Positions 11,901-22,677 are shown, counted from the stretch's first letter. The stretch is 64,000 nt of DNA from Chlorella sorokiniana (GCA_025917655.1 CP084609.1:1426001-1490000), one strand, 5' to 3'. Notes: generated by a model not told the origin, from the sequence alone. Translations and numbers: made by a program.

Positions 11901-12912
11901 GACTACGACTGGACGCCGCACGTGGTGGAGCGCTGCAAGATCAGGTGCCAGGGGGGCGCGTGCGTGCGTGGGGGCGGCGTGGGGGACAGTCGCTGTTGGG
12001 GTTCTAGGGTGTGCCTGCGAGCGCCGGTTGCTTCACCGCCGCACTTGCCATAACATTCGCTGCCATCCCTCCCGCCTCCGCCGCCGCCCGCAGGGGCAGC
12101 GACCTGCACCTGCCCTTCCAGTGCCCCGCCGACTTCGTGTTCCACCTGCCGCACATGGACATGCGGGGGCTGGAGGGGCGTATCGCGTGCCCGGGTTCTT
12201 GGAAGACCCGCGGGCGCTCCCGCTCTGCGCCTCTCGCGCACCGAGCTGCGCGTCGCGGCCGCACCGGGCGGCGGCGGCGCGCCGGGAGAGCTGCCGCTGG
12301 GCGCGTCTGCCGCGCAGCTGGTGGCGGCCGAGGCGGGGGTGCACGGCGCATCGGTGCTGACCCTGTCCGGCATGCGGCCTGGCCTCGTGGGCGGTCTTGC
12401 CAGTCGGGAGGATTCGGAGGCCTTTGACGCCCTGTTCGCCAACATCACAGACGAGCTGGTGAGGCCGGGCGGCCAGGGCGGCACCCAATACTGGCCCGGA
12501 ATGAGCGGCTGCCGTCCTCTCAGCTTCCACCCTCTGTCAGTGCTGCTGCACGCCTGGGGCCGAGCTGCCGTGCACTTGCAGATACTCCCCACCCCTTCTC
12601 TGTCTCCCCCAGTACTGGTGCTGTGCCGCGGAGGGCAACTTCGACCGCGCCATCTTCTGGTACCAGCTTCCGCCGCCGCTGGCAGGTGGGCGGCTGCCGG
12701 CCGGCCCGCTGGCTGTTGCTATGCGATCTGGGCACCCTTCATCGCTGAGCCGCAGTGGGGCCTCAACCCACAGCCAGGCAGCCCTAGGCTGCTTCCCCCA
12801 TCAGGCCCCCAAGCCCCTCGCTTTTCGCCTCCCCCACACAGGCGGCTACCAGGCGTGGCAGGCACCGGTGCTGGAGGCACCGTCCTGGTGCGAAGAGGAC
12901 CCTCGGGCGTGA
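8923..12912 (+). CDS. XEG113: extensin arabinosyltransferase, GT77 family (XEG113-like)
   Basis: XEG113-type enzymes add arabinose to hydroxyproline-linked oligoarabinosides of wall glycoproteins in the Golgi. Exons: 8923-9056 (signal anchor LSLVLTAVFLCVGVNSYW), about 9375-9620 (TVLITLGNSAMADFVRNW), about 9880-10000 joined to 10372-10633 giving VVVVSDSDTVWLRDPSDHF with the DxD metal motif, 10920 to about 11106, 11288-11374, 11512-11692, 11834-11944 (NRTLVLPASWCWCDYDWTPH), 12094-12458, 12613-12685 and 12842-12912. The second half (YLTYTNGVLQF, the WCWCDYDW block, LPFQCPADFVF) is typical of XEG113 rather than shorter GT77 members. The frame shifts by one base at about 10525, 11045, 11560 and 12190, probably consensus errors. 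Confidence 0.85.
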
Positions 12913-13380
12913 GCGAGCGGGACGCAGAGTTCTTGGCCTACCCCAACCATCCCTGCCAGTTCTTGCGCAACGCAATGGAGGCAGCCATTGCGGCGGCGCT
13001 GAGCTGAGCCCCAGGAGCGAATCGCTTGACCCTGTGTGCCACCCCTGGCCCTATCTTTCCACGCTGATGTTGTGCAGTGGCGACGTGACACGTGAGCGTT
13101 AGCCTGCCCCCGTAATCAAACCTGAGCTCCATACATTTCTTCATCACCCAGCCTTTCCAGCCATACATCAGTTCATTATCCAGCCATCTGCCCAACATGT
13201 CTTACAGTCTACCCAATATGTCTCGCTCTGCCCTCCACCTGCTCACTGTGCATGTTCAGTACAACTGCTACAATTACACCTAGCACTTGCACCAGGCCAC
13301 GCAGCTGCCGTGTTGTATGCCGGATGCGGGGCCCGCGGATCCAGCGCAGGGCCTCCGATCAGCTTCCGGTGTCCCTGTGG
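12913..13380. other. convergent 3' intergenic region
   Basis: 3' ends of the arabinosyltransferase (rightward) and REX1-B (leftward). It contains a reverse-strand TGTAA at 13274-13278; nothing else was seen. Confidence 0.5.
13274..13278 (-). terminator. TGTAA polyadenylation signal of REX1-B
   Basis: TTACA on the plus strand, 103 bases past the REX1-B stop. No such word occurs between the TFB5 stop and the REX1-B start, so this may serve both cistrons. Confidence 0.5.
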
Positions 13381-14346
13381 CTAAGGCATCGCCTCCCCCT
13401 CGTCGCCCTCCTCCGCCAGGTCCAGCCGCAGCTGCTCCACCTCCTCCAGCGCCTCGTTGATGGCCACCACGACGGCCTGCAGCTCGCGGTAGCTCTCCTG
13501 CACAGCGCCCGCGTACTCGGGCTGGGTGGGCTCGCCCGCGGGGCGCCGTGCGCGCAGCCCAGCCCACACACGTGGCCCGGGCCCGCCTCCGCAGCCGCCT
13601 CGTCGTGCTGCCAGCTGCAGGGATGGGATGGGGAGGGTGGGGGCGGGTGGCAGCTGGTTTCCGGTGGAATGCTGGGCAGGGAGAGGGGAGGCGGAGGAGA
13701 AGCTTGAGGGCGGCATTCCAAACGTTCGCCAGCCGCCGAGTCCGGGCGGCGGCCCCCAGCCGCCCGCGGCGGGCGCACCTAAAGCGCTGCTGTGCGTGGG
13801 CCGCCTTGAGCGCCTGCAGGCCCAGCGTGAGGCGCAGCTTGTCCCGCTCGCCGTCCTGCACGCCGCGCAGCAGCGCCGCCGCGTCGCCCTGCCCCGCCGC
13901 CCGCAGCGCCGCCTCCAGCCCCCGCACCCGCCCGCTCAGCTCTTGGAAGCGGGCCGTCAGCCCGCCCATCACAAACCTGCAGCGGGGTTGATTCGACCGA
14001 CGTTGCGCCACAGGAAGGCAGCAGGGCAGAGCCCCGAAGCCGATTGTGCAGTGCAGACAGCTGCGGACGGGCACATGCGTCGATCCAGGTTTGAGGGGAG
14101 GGCGGCCGGGGGCCCGTTCGCTCGCCTGTACGGCCCCTCCGCCCCGTCTTGCAAGTAAGCGCGGTACGCGGCCTCCAGGCGGCGGTACGCCGCCGCGCGC
14201 TCGCGCTGCACACCCACAAACGCGTCCAGCAGCGGCAGCACGCTCGCGACGGCGGCGGCGGCGGGCGGCTGCTGCCCGTCCTGCTGCTCCCCCTGCTGGC
14301 AGGCAGCGCTGGCGGGAGGTGAGGCCAGCAGCGGCTGCGGGGCCAT
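13381..14346 (-). CDS. REX1B: DNA repair protein REX1-B
   Basis: REX1-B was defined in Chlamydomonas by complementation of a DNA-repair-deficient mutant. Exon 1 starts at 14346 (MAPQPLLASPPASAACQQGE) and carries LPLLDAFVGVQRERAAAYRR. Exon 2 (13976-13779) has ALRAAGQGDAAALLRGVQDG then EKLRLTLGLQAL-like residues (ERDKLRLTLGLQALKAAHAQ). Exon 3 (13614-13381) ends with ESYRELQAVVVAINEALEEV. These three helical blocks are the REX1B family pattern: an N-terminal helix with RA.ay..l, a central 'kLrLT..lQ.lk', and a C-terminal 'ai.EaleEv'. The frame slips once inside exon 3. The gene lies 81 bases downstream of TFB5 on the same strand, as at the Chlamydomonas REX1 locus. Confidence 0.8.
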
Positions 14347-14427
14347 GTCCGCGCTGCCTTTCCGCGCTGCCGCTGGGCTTGAGCAACTGCCTGGCCCCGA
14401 ACCAAGGCCGATTGCGGCTGGCGCCGC

Positions 14428-14951
14428 CTACTGATCTTTGGCGGGCTCAAACCGCAGGCTCTCCTGCCACTCAGCCACCTTTGCCTGAACAAACTCAACC
14501 TTGCGCTCCTGCGGTGGGTTGCAGGCAAGGGACACCGCTGTTTCAGCCCTGCGTAAAGCAGAGAGCGCTGCCTATGGGGCGCGGCGGCGGCCTTGCTGGG
14601 CGGGCGGCACCTTGACCAGCAGGTGGTTGTCCCCCAGGTGCGGGTTGATGATGAAGCGCTCGCTGGGCGGCTGCTGCTCGTCCAGCCAACGGATGTACTC
14701 GATCAGCGCCACGTCACTGCAACAGGAGGGTGACAGGCTGGGAGGGGCTCAGCCCGCTGCTGCATTCTGCGGCCGTGGCGGGGAGGTGGTGAGAGACGGC
14801 GCCTGGGGTCGAGTGGCTGCCGGCACCTTCTACTGGGGATCGCAAGGCATGCTGACAGTGATTCAGATCTTCCCTGGTCCGCCGCGGGCGGGCGCGCAGG
14901 GAGCATGGTCGCTCACCCGGTGATCAACACGCCGTGTGTGGCTTGGACCAT
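14428..14951 (-). CDS. TFB5: TFIIH subunit TFB5/TTDA (REX1-S)
   Basis: The smallest TFIIH core subunit, which stabilises the complex in nucleotide-excision repair and transcription. Three exons, 14951-14917, 14716-14611 and 14508-14428, join in frame to exactly 73 codons plus stop, the usual family length. It begins MVQATHGVLITG, matching MVNVLKGVLIEC of human TTDA; then ALIEYIRWLDEQQPPSERFI and GDNHLLVK match the 'ylde...kFII..ld.tHlfV' core; the end is VEFVQAKVAEWQE. No frame problems. The start is fixed by the conserved MV..a.GVL. It is followed 81 bases later by REX1-B with no TGTAA between, suggesting one transcript. Confidence 0.92.
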
Positions 14952-15115
14952 CGGCGCACCACTTAAATTGCATACTGAAGACCAAGCCACAATTGAAGTC
15001 CGCCTTGGAGGGTCGTGAGCAATATAAGCACAGCACAGCACAGTCGCTTCGACTCTTGCTGCATCCGCCCGCCCCTCATCCCCTGCCACACTTTGAACGT
15101 GCACATCCAGTATGC

Positions 15116-15120
15116 TTACA
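15116..15120 (-). terminator. TGTAA polyadenylation signal
   Basis: TTACA on the plus strand about 155 bases past the stop of the cysteine-rich membrane protein gene to the right. Confidence 0.45.
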
Positions 15121-15273
15121 AGTTTGGTCAATTGTGCGCAACAATGCAACGCCACACATATTATACATGATCAAAACATGTGAAAAACAGTGCAGAAGTG
15201 CTTGACCGCGTGGGCCTCGCTGGCACGCAGGTTATGTTTTGGGTCTAGTCTGAACTGTTGCTGTTCCGGCTGT

Positions 15274-17547
15274 TCAGGCCTGATCCGTCAGGAATGCCTG
15301 GCACTGCCTCACCTCAGACGGGCACCTCAATAAACACATCCGGGGCGGGCGGGGAGCGGGCGGGCGCGGCGGAGCGGCGCAGATGTTGACGGTGAACACG
15401 CCGTCCACCCTCATGAGTTCATCCCCGCCGCGGTAAGGCTGCCCGTTGCAGACCGCGCCGATGTTGGCCTGCAGCACCACACATGTGCGTGCTGCATGGG
15501 GAGAGGGGGCAGGGTATGTAACCAGGGCCGCAGGAGGGTGAAGAGCGATTGAAGCGACGCTGTGCAGAAGGGGTGGACAAGAGGGCACCACAGTGCAGGG
15601 CACGAACAAGCTGCTGAGTCCTGCAGAATCCCAGCTTGCGCATGCCAGTTGTTCACGCCCCTGCCCCCCCCCCATCCCTGCCCTTACCTTGCACGTATGG
15701 ACCTGGCAGTGGTCGCGGCATGGCATCTTTGCAGGGCTGCAGCCTGGGTCCGCAGGTGGACTTGCAGAGGGCCACAATGACGGAGGGGTCGCCGCCGTTG
15801 CAGGCAGCGTCGTCGGCCAGGCAGGTGTAGGTGGCTGCAGGGGGCGGAGCGGGGCTGGGGGCTTTCAAGCTGGATGGCCTTGGGTGCCCAACGCCGATGC
15901 GCGCAAGGGGCTGCGTGCTGTTGCGCCTCCTTCCCCGCGGCCCCACCAAGGCAGCCCCCTAAACCCCTCCCCCAGTTCGGCTCACCCCTGACCGTCACCC
16001 GGCAGAGGGTGGGGTCGGTTCCGTCGTAGAAGACGCCTCTGGAAACCCCCTCCTCCACCCGCTCGTACCTGCGGCAGGCGGGGGGGAGGGGCGGCGGCAG
16101 GGAGCCCGGTGAAGCCGGGAAGCGCATGTTGTAGAGACCGGGGGCTGCGCTTGCACGCGGCGTTTGGACTGCCAGAGCCGAGGCACGGAGGGGCGGCAAA
16201 CCCTCGCAGGCCAGGGGCGCTGCCTTGCTGTCCCCGCGCGCCGGCTCGCATCGCCGCACGGGCGCGGGGCTGCCCACCCACGGTCGCAGCCCCGCGGCCA
16301 GCCCCCACCCCACCTGTGGTCCAGGTAGTACCGCCCGTCGGCCTTGAACTGAAACTCCTGGATGGTCCACCGCTCCCGCTGCTGCTTGTCGGGGCCACCG
16401 CGCAGAAGGGCGGGGGGCCTGCAAGCAGGAGGGTGCGCTGAGCTGAGTGGGATGATGGTGCTGGGCATGTGCATGCTAGTGTGCTCCCCCTTGGCTGGCT
16501 GGTTGGCTGGTTGTGGAGGGGGCTGCGCCGAATGGGAGGAACTGCTGAGCGGAGCCAAGCGGGACGTGGGAGGTCGCGTCGGGCGGCCTTCATGCGCCGC
16601 AGGCACCCTGCTCACTGGGCGGCGGCAGCAGCTTGATCCGCTTGGTGCCGGGCGGGGAGGGCGGCGGCGGGCTGGGGGCATGGGCGCCGGCGGCGGCGGA
16701 CTGGGAGGCATGGCGCCGGCGGCTGCGGCGGCGGCGGTGCTGGGGGCGGCGGTGTGGGCGGGAGTGGCGAGGGTGGTGGTGGCGGCGGCGGCCGGGGGAG
16801 GGTGGCGAGGGGGAGGGTGGTTTGGGCGGCAGGGGCGAGGGCGGCAGGGGCGGGGGCGGCCGAGGAGGAGGTGGGCTGGGCGGCGGCGGTGGGCTGGGCG
16901 GGGGCGGGCTGGCAGGTGGCGATGGGAACTGCAGCGCCACATTCTTCTGCTGCTGGTTTGTCACTGCACGCAGTGGGAGTAGGGCCAGCAGTCCGGGTTC
17001 ACCTTTCAGCAAGCTCACGCACGTTCCTGCGCACGCGATACTCAGTGAACAGGAACCATGCCGGTGCAGGCTGCCACGGCATATAGACAAACAAAAAGAA
17101 AAGCAGCCTGTGTTCGCAGCACCAACTGCTTCGACAAGGCGCTGCTGGACCTGGGGAACAGCTCTGCCGAGGCCTCAGTGGCATGCCCCCGCAGCCACGC
17201 TGGCGCCGCCCTGGTGCAACAGGGTGGGTCCCAGCATTCTTCATGGTTGCCCGTGCACATTGAAACCCACCTCCGACTGCCACATTCGTGGCCAGGGCAA
17301 CTGCCAGCATGGCTGCCATCCACAGTATAATGGCGCCCTCTGCTGAGCGCCGCCACCGGCTCCTCCAAAACTCGGCGCCATACAGCAGCCAGTGGTCGCC
17401 GCTTGCCTCCTCCTCCTCGCTGCTCAACGGGGTCTTCGCCAGCGCGGAATCCTCGTAAGGATCAGGCGCTGCAAGCAGCGCAATGTGACCTCGTTGCGAC
17501 ATGGAATTGGGGCCCGCGACTTCCTCAAGCGACCGTGCTGAGTCCAT
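15274..17547 (-). CDS. membrane-anchored proline-rich, cysteine-rich protein (paralogue 1)
   Basis: Family not recognised. The N-terminal exon (start 17547, MDSARSLEEVAG; an ATG at 17565 is also possible) has an acidic cytosolic part, then WLLYGAEFWRSRWRRS and a single membrane helix IILWMAAMLAVALATNVAVG. The next exon begins VTNQQQKNVALQFPSPP and runs into a PPPPSPPPPP stalk. Later exons give a cysteine-rich ectodomain: GPDKQQRERWTIQEFQF, GVFYDGTDPTLCRVTVR, ATYTCLADDAACNGGDPSVI and QANIGAVCNGQPYRGGDELM, ending FLTDQA-stop. The proline stalk changes frame, so its length is uncertain. Each block has a counterpart in the gene at 18103-20855. A wall-sensing or wall-anchoring role is an inference from layout only. 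Confidence 0.6.
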
Positions 17548-17565
17548 TATGAGCTTTTTGTGCAC

Positions 17566-18102
17566 TGTATAGTATGTTAGTGGGGTGCTGGACGCAAACG
17601 AATCAGGTTACGGACTAGGGGTTGGCTGCTGGACATGGATGCCGCGCACCCAACTCAGATACGGCCTCAAACAGACTGTAAACTCTATAATGACAACAGC
17701 GGGTGCTCCACAGGCTCTCCACCGCCAAGCTGGGGATGGGTCATTTCTGGGTGCGCCGCCAGCGCCATGTGTATCGCGCTGCTGACATGAAGGGCTCCCT
17801 CTTTGCAATACAGGGGCCCCACGGACGATTTGACTGGAAGCGCGCACAGGAAGCCTCACAAGACGCGAGCGGTGTACAATGCGCACGCCGCCAGCATTGA
17901 AGGGCGATCGCTACGGTGTGGCGTTGGCGACAGGCGCTGCTGGTGCGCCACCAGACTAGCACGGGGTCAGAAGTATTGTGAAAACAGTGTGGGGAGGTAA
18001 TCAATGGGTGGATAAAACTGGGGATGAGTCATCTGCACTCGGTGCAACGGCGGGCTCAATGGCCGTCTTCGGAGCGGAGGCATCGGAGCGCGCAGGCCCG
18101 CG
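17566..18102. other. spacer between tandem paralogues
   Basis: About 540 bases between the start of paralogue 1 and the stop of paralogue 2. It contains only short ORFs with no recognisable features; it should hold the 3' UTR of paralogue 2 and the promoter of paralogue 1. Confidence 0.45.
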
Positions 18103-20855
18103 TCACACGTAGTAGTACTGCGTGGGGGACCGCAGGATGCTTTGGTCACAGCAACGGCTCCTGCACCACAGTGCACGGCACCGCGCAGCCAAGCAGCGGG
18201 TGCAGTGGCCCCACCTCTGGCTGCTCCAGGACCGGGGCGGCGGGGGCGACATCGGCGGCATCGGCGGGTTCATGCATACGTTGATCTGCAGACGGGGGCA
18301 GAGGGCCCAGGACGGGGAAAAGGGGCTGAGGCAACAGGTGGAGCTGCTGGGGGTGGCAGCCAACACCACAGACCAGCCGGGGGCGCGCGCTGAGGGCGCA
18401 TGCGCTGCAGCAGCCAGCCTAAGCTCTCCTGCCGCCCATGGCAGGACCCCCAGCCAGCCAGCCAGCCAGCCAGCCCCAGCGCCTCACCCTGTACACGGCC
18501 TGCAGCTGGCGGTCGCCCTGCGCCGAGAACTGGCCGGTGTCGGTGCAGGCGGGCGGGCGCCCCAGCAGGCCGCACACCCGTCCCAGCATGGGGTTCCCAT
18601 CCAGGTTGTCAATGGGGCAGCCCTCGTTGTTGCCGCACGATGTCTGCAGCAGGGAAATCGGATACGTGTGGTGGTGGTGGTGGGTGTGTGGTGGGTGCTG
18701 GTGGTGAGGATGTGTGTGTGGGGGGGGAGGGGGGGAGGTCGGGGGCACAGAAGCAGAGCAGGGCTGCTGCACCAGGCAGCACCCTGCACACAAGCTGCAC
18801 GCGCCGTGGGGCATGCCCTCTGCTGCAACCCCAGCCAGGTAAAGGCTGCCAGCTGGCCAGCAGGGCTCGGCCAGCTGGGCACGGGCGGCTGGGGAAGCTG
18901 AGCCTCCCGACCATGCCCTCCCCCTCCGTTCCCAAAGCTCTTCGACGCACCTGGCACAGCTGCACGGCAACGTCTGGGTTGTTGTTGCACTCGGCATCGT
19001 CGGCAAGGCAGGTGTAGGTGGCTGCGAGCGCAGGAGGGCAGCCGGGCATGAAGTGAGTGAGGGCAGCCTGGCAGTCAGCGGCTCGCAGCGGCGCCTGCCG
19101 GCCAGCCTCCCCGCTGCCTGCTCACGCACGCGCGCTGCCCACCCCCTGAAGCCCGCCGCAAGCCGCAGCAGCACGCAAGCCCAGCTGTGCCGCGGGGCGA
19201 GGGGCTGGTGGCCCGGCGGGAGCGGCGGCGCACCCACGACCCGCACGGTGCAGTAGTCTGGGTTGGTGCCGTCGTAGTAGCCCGGGAAGCGCAGGCCGGT
19301 GGCGGCGTCGGCAATCTCGCCGTCCACGAACGAATCCACGTACTCGCTGGCGGGCTGCGGGCGGGAGGAACGGCCGCCGGGGTGAAATGTGAGTAGGCGG
19401 GAGGGTGGTAGGGTGGTGGGGAGGGGGTGGAGCGTGCGATGGGCATGGGCTTGGGGTGCCAGCGGGGGAGGGGCGCAAGGCGCCGCAGAATGTGGACGGC
19501 AGGTGGCGTGGGAGGTGCAGCAGCGCTGCGCGCAACGCTGCAGTGGAAAAGAGCCCGAGCGAGCCGCAGCAGCGTCGCAGCTTTCCACCGAACCGTGCGC
19601 TGCCCAGCGGCCGCCCCCTTCACGCCGCTCACCGCCGGAAACTCGGCGCGCTGGTCGCTGAAGCGCTCCCGCTGCTGCCGCGCCGGCGCGATGACGCAGA
19701 ATGGCGGAGGCGAGGGCGGGGCTGCAGCGTGGGGCGAGCACAGGGGGTCAGCGGACGGGCCCTGAACGAAGTCAAGGGGCGCCGTCTGGCCGTGCACGCA
19801 CACACACGCAGGGCAGTCAGTTGAAAGCAAGGCTGTGCTGCGCACGTGGAGGGAAGACTTCGCCAGGTCGGCGCTTCCGAATGCGGTCAGGTGGAGATGG
19901 CGGTGGGGCAGGGCGCCGCGGCGGCGGTGGCGTGGCGGCGCTGGCGGCGGCGGGGTGGGCGGCCGAGGCGGCGGCGGCCGTGGCGGCGCTGGTGGCGGCG
20001 GGCGGGCGGCCGCGGTGGCGGCGGGGAGGGCGGCGCTGGTGGCGGCGGGGCGGGCGGCCGCGGTGGCGGTGGCCGTGGCGGCAGTGGTGGGGGCGGGCTG
20101 GGAGGCCTCGGGAGGGTGGCCTTGGTGAGGGCGGTGGCGGCGGCGGCGACGGCGGCGGCGGGCTGCAGCACGGGCCAAGCTTGCCAGAAGGTTACCCAGG
20201 GCGCGCTCCAGGGCCCATCAAGCTGCGAAATGACGCTCACCTGGGAGGCGAGGGCGGCGGCGGCGAGGGGGCGGCGAGGGGATGGTGGGCACGCTGCGTA
20301 GCCGGTTGTTTGTCACTGCGAGCAGGGAGGGGCGGGTGGGGTGCCGGCAACAGTCGCGCAACCGACACCGGCAAGCCGACAGTGCTGCTGGGACCCTGTG
20401 CCCTCCCTGCTTTATGTGCCTGGAAGCGCCCCTCCGCACCAAGCGATCAAACAGCGCCAAGGCCCCAGGAAAGCAGGCGGGACAGCACGGTGTGGCGGCG
20501 CCCACCCGCTGTTTGCCTCTCAGCTGCCCGTCCCGGCCCGGCCCGCCCTGCTCCTCACCTCCCACCGCGATGTTGCTGCACAGGGCCACCACAACGGCCA
20601 CAAGCACCCAGCTGACGAGCGCCACCTCCACGCCGTGGCGGCGCAAGTCGGCTCCGTAACGGGCCCCTCCTCATCCTCGAGCTCGTCCCGCGGAGACGGC
20701 GCATCGCTGTCAAGGCCGGAGGACAGCGAGGAGGCATGAAGCCGGCTGAAGTCCGAGAACTTGCCAGGGGAGAGGCTGGGGTTGCCAGGGGAAGGTGCCT
20801 GCACCGACGCTCCTGCTGGCACTCCGCCCATTGTCGCTGGAGGGTACCCCTCCAT
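18103..20855 (-). CDS. membrane-anchored proline-rich, cysteine-rich protein (paralogue 2)
   Basis: Tandem paralogue of the gene at 15274-17547, same strand. Start 20855 (MEGYPPATMGGVPAGASVQA), acidic region ELEDEEG, then DLRRHGVEVALVSWV and helix VLVAVVVALCSNIAVGG at a GTGAGG donor (exon end 20559). The next exon starts VTNNRLRSVPTIPSPPP, as in the paralogue (VTNQQQ). A long PPPPRPPAPPPPAPP stalk follows, then ARQQRERFSDQRAEFPA, LRFPGYYDGTNPDYCTVRV, ATYTCLADDAECNNNPDVAV, then CGNNEGCPIDNLDGNPMLG with RVCGLLGRPPACTDTG, and INVCMNPP near the end. The stop is at 18103. Cysteines are conserved between the two copies while the stalks differ in length and frame. Function unknown. Confidence 0.6.
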
Positions 20856-21275
20856 TTTGGCGAGCGGCAAGATCGTAGTGCACCCGCAGGGCCTGGCACC
20901 TGCCTACTTCGACGTCGGCAAACTACATGCAGTTGGACATGTCGCCTGCTTGTCGAGATTGCATGCACCTCTAACGCTATGGAAGGCTATTATGGACGCT
21001 GCAGGCTCATAATTGACCTCCATCAGGTTCAGACTTCCACACTCCGCCAAGCCAGCGTGGCTAGAACCCGTTGAACGCGTTCTGATGAACACCGCACAGA
21101 AATTCTAAGCTTCTCTCATCTCGGGCCCCAAATCAGTCTGCGCTACCGATCAGCTCCAACTTTAGCAAGGTTGCAGCAGCTCCCCACCCCTGGATTGTGG
21201 TTTGGGGCAACCGTGTGGTGGCGGCTTCACCGGGGGATAATTGCACGATGTTACAGGCCCGAGCTCTCACAGCTC
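20856..21275. other. intergenic spacer
   Basis: About 420 bases upstream of paralogue 2 and downstream of the PAAT-like gene. It carries the latter's TGTAA at 21251-21255; no ORF with a recognisable feature. Confidence 0.45.
21251..21255 (-). terminator. TGTAA polyadenylation signal
   Basis: TTACA on the plus strand 21 bases past the coiled-coil end of the PAAT-like gene, which supports the stop at 21276. Confidence 0.5.
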
Positions 21276-22388
21276 TCACTGCTGCAGCAAGGACACCAGC
21301 TGACGCAGCAGCGTGTTTGATTCCACGCACGCCTCCTCCACCCGCGCCACCCGCGCCTCCAGCCGCTCCACCGCCCGCAGCACCTGCTGCAGCTGGCCGT
21401 CTGCCCACAGGCGGCCCCCTCACACCCCGGCTCATCCAGCTGCTGCTGCCCTTCATCGTCCGCTGGGTCTGGGCTCGAGCCAGGGGCTGCAGGGCTGCAG
21501 GCTGTGACCAGGGGGACCAGCTCCAGACCGCCGCCGTCCCGGCGTGGCGGCCGGGCGCCTGCTGCAGCACCGACCTGGCGATGGCCGCCAGCAGGGCACG
21601 CTTGGGGTCCTGCTGGGCACCGCCGCTGCCCCCGCCGTCGCTGCCCTCCGCCGCCACCAGCTGCCCCAGCATGCGGCGCACGGACTCGACCTGTGACAGC
21701 CCTGCTGTGGGTGGGGCAGGCGCCGCCGAGGCTGCTGCAACCGCGCCGCCGCCCGCTGCTCCGCCGTCGCGCTGCTCCTGCACGCTGCCTCCTGCTGCTG
21801 GCGTGCTGTCCGGGCTGCCCTGCTGGGCAGTCTCAGCGGGCAGCAGGTGCAGGCTGCGCAGGTGCAGCACGTCCTTTTGAACCAGCGAAAGCAGGCGCAG
21901 CGTGAGGCTGGCGGGCGCATGAAAGCTTGTTGACAAGCGGTGCTCAATGCGCCACAGCTTGGCGGGTGGGCTCTCTGCAACCTGCTCAGCGTGCTGCTGC
22001 AGCTGCTGCTGCTGCTGCTCATTCTCTTGTTGGTCACGGCTGCCATCATCAGCCGGCGGTGACGACAAGCGCTGCTCGCTGCCTTTTATGGAACAAATGT
22101 AGCTGGATTCTGGGCCCCCGCTGTACAGCTCGCATATTCTGGCGCTGGAGAGAAGAGAAAATCCAGAGATGCCCTGCATGAACCTTGCAGGGCAGGGTGG
22201 CCCATGCTTGCAATTATTAACGTCGAGTGGCAAGTGCAGCAGGAGCCGCCCCTCGATTGCTTCTGGCATTGAATACGCACCTGGCGCAACAAGATGGTGA
22301 TTTCAGCAGGCATTCTGCTTCCTTGAGCCCTCTTCAGCGTGTGCTCGCCAGACCTGGCCCAAGTCGAGCCAAAGTCAGTGACCTGCAT
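21276..22388 (-). CDS. PAAT-like protein (C10orf88 family)
   Basis: PAAT is a mammalian protein reported to bind mitochondrial ABC transporters; plant relatives exist. A first exon (22388 to about 22283) has MQVTDFGSTWARSGEHTLKR. The main exon shows SARICELYSGGPESSYICSI, then LSTSFHAPASLTLRLLSLVQ and KDVLHLRSLHLLPAE, the family core 'sltlRLLSLq.kd.v.v..v..f'. Near the stop another frame reads AVERLEARVARVEEACVESN and TLLRQLVSLLQQ, the short coiled coil that ends this family, with stop 21276-21278. Reaching it needs one frame change in a GC-rich alanine/glycine stretch around 21410. The joint between the first two exons is not phase-clean. Family call by recalled pattern only. Confidence 0.5.
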
Positions 22389-22677
22389 TGCCTACAATCT
22401 GTTCCACCTAAACAAAGTAGAAATTGTCAAGGGCGGCAGGAGCAACGTCGTGATTTAGGCACAGGGTTTGTGTCGGAAGAACGCCGTGCCCAGCTGGCGC
22501 CCATTGAATGATGAGGAGTGCCCATGTTTTCCAGAGGGGAGCCTTTGGTGCTTTTGAATGCAGCATCGCTGAACGACGCTGCCGAGCTCGGCGCCCCGCC
22601 TCGCCCTGAACCGCAGCCTGCCTTCTCCAGGGCTTGACAGCGCCCACTAGGCAGTAAGAGCATCACAAGCGCGACAG
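22389..22677. promoter_or_regulatory. putative bidirectional promoter (PAAT-like / RSRC2-like)
   Basis: 289 bases separate the proposed starts of two divergent genes. A reverse ORF starting at 22666 could extend the PAAT-like gene upstream, in which case the spacer would be only about 11 bases and the start assignments would need revision. Confidence 0.4.

Noticed and set aside
13280-14386. 368-codon reverse ORF over REX1-B
   Set aside because: It runs through two introns of REX1-B and only parts of it are in the REX1-B frame; the arginine/alanine-rich remainder is GC-driven open frame.
19701-20615. 304-codon forward ORF rich in Gly/Ala/Arg
   Set aside because: It is the antisense of the proline stalk of paralogue 2.
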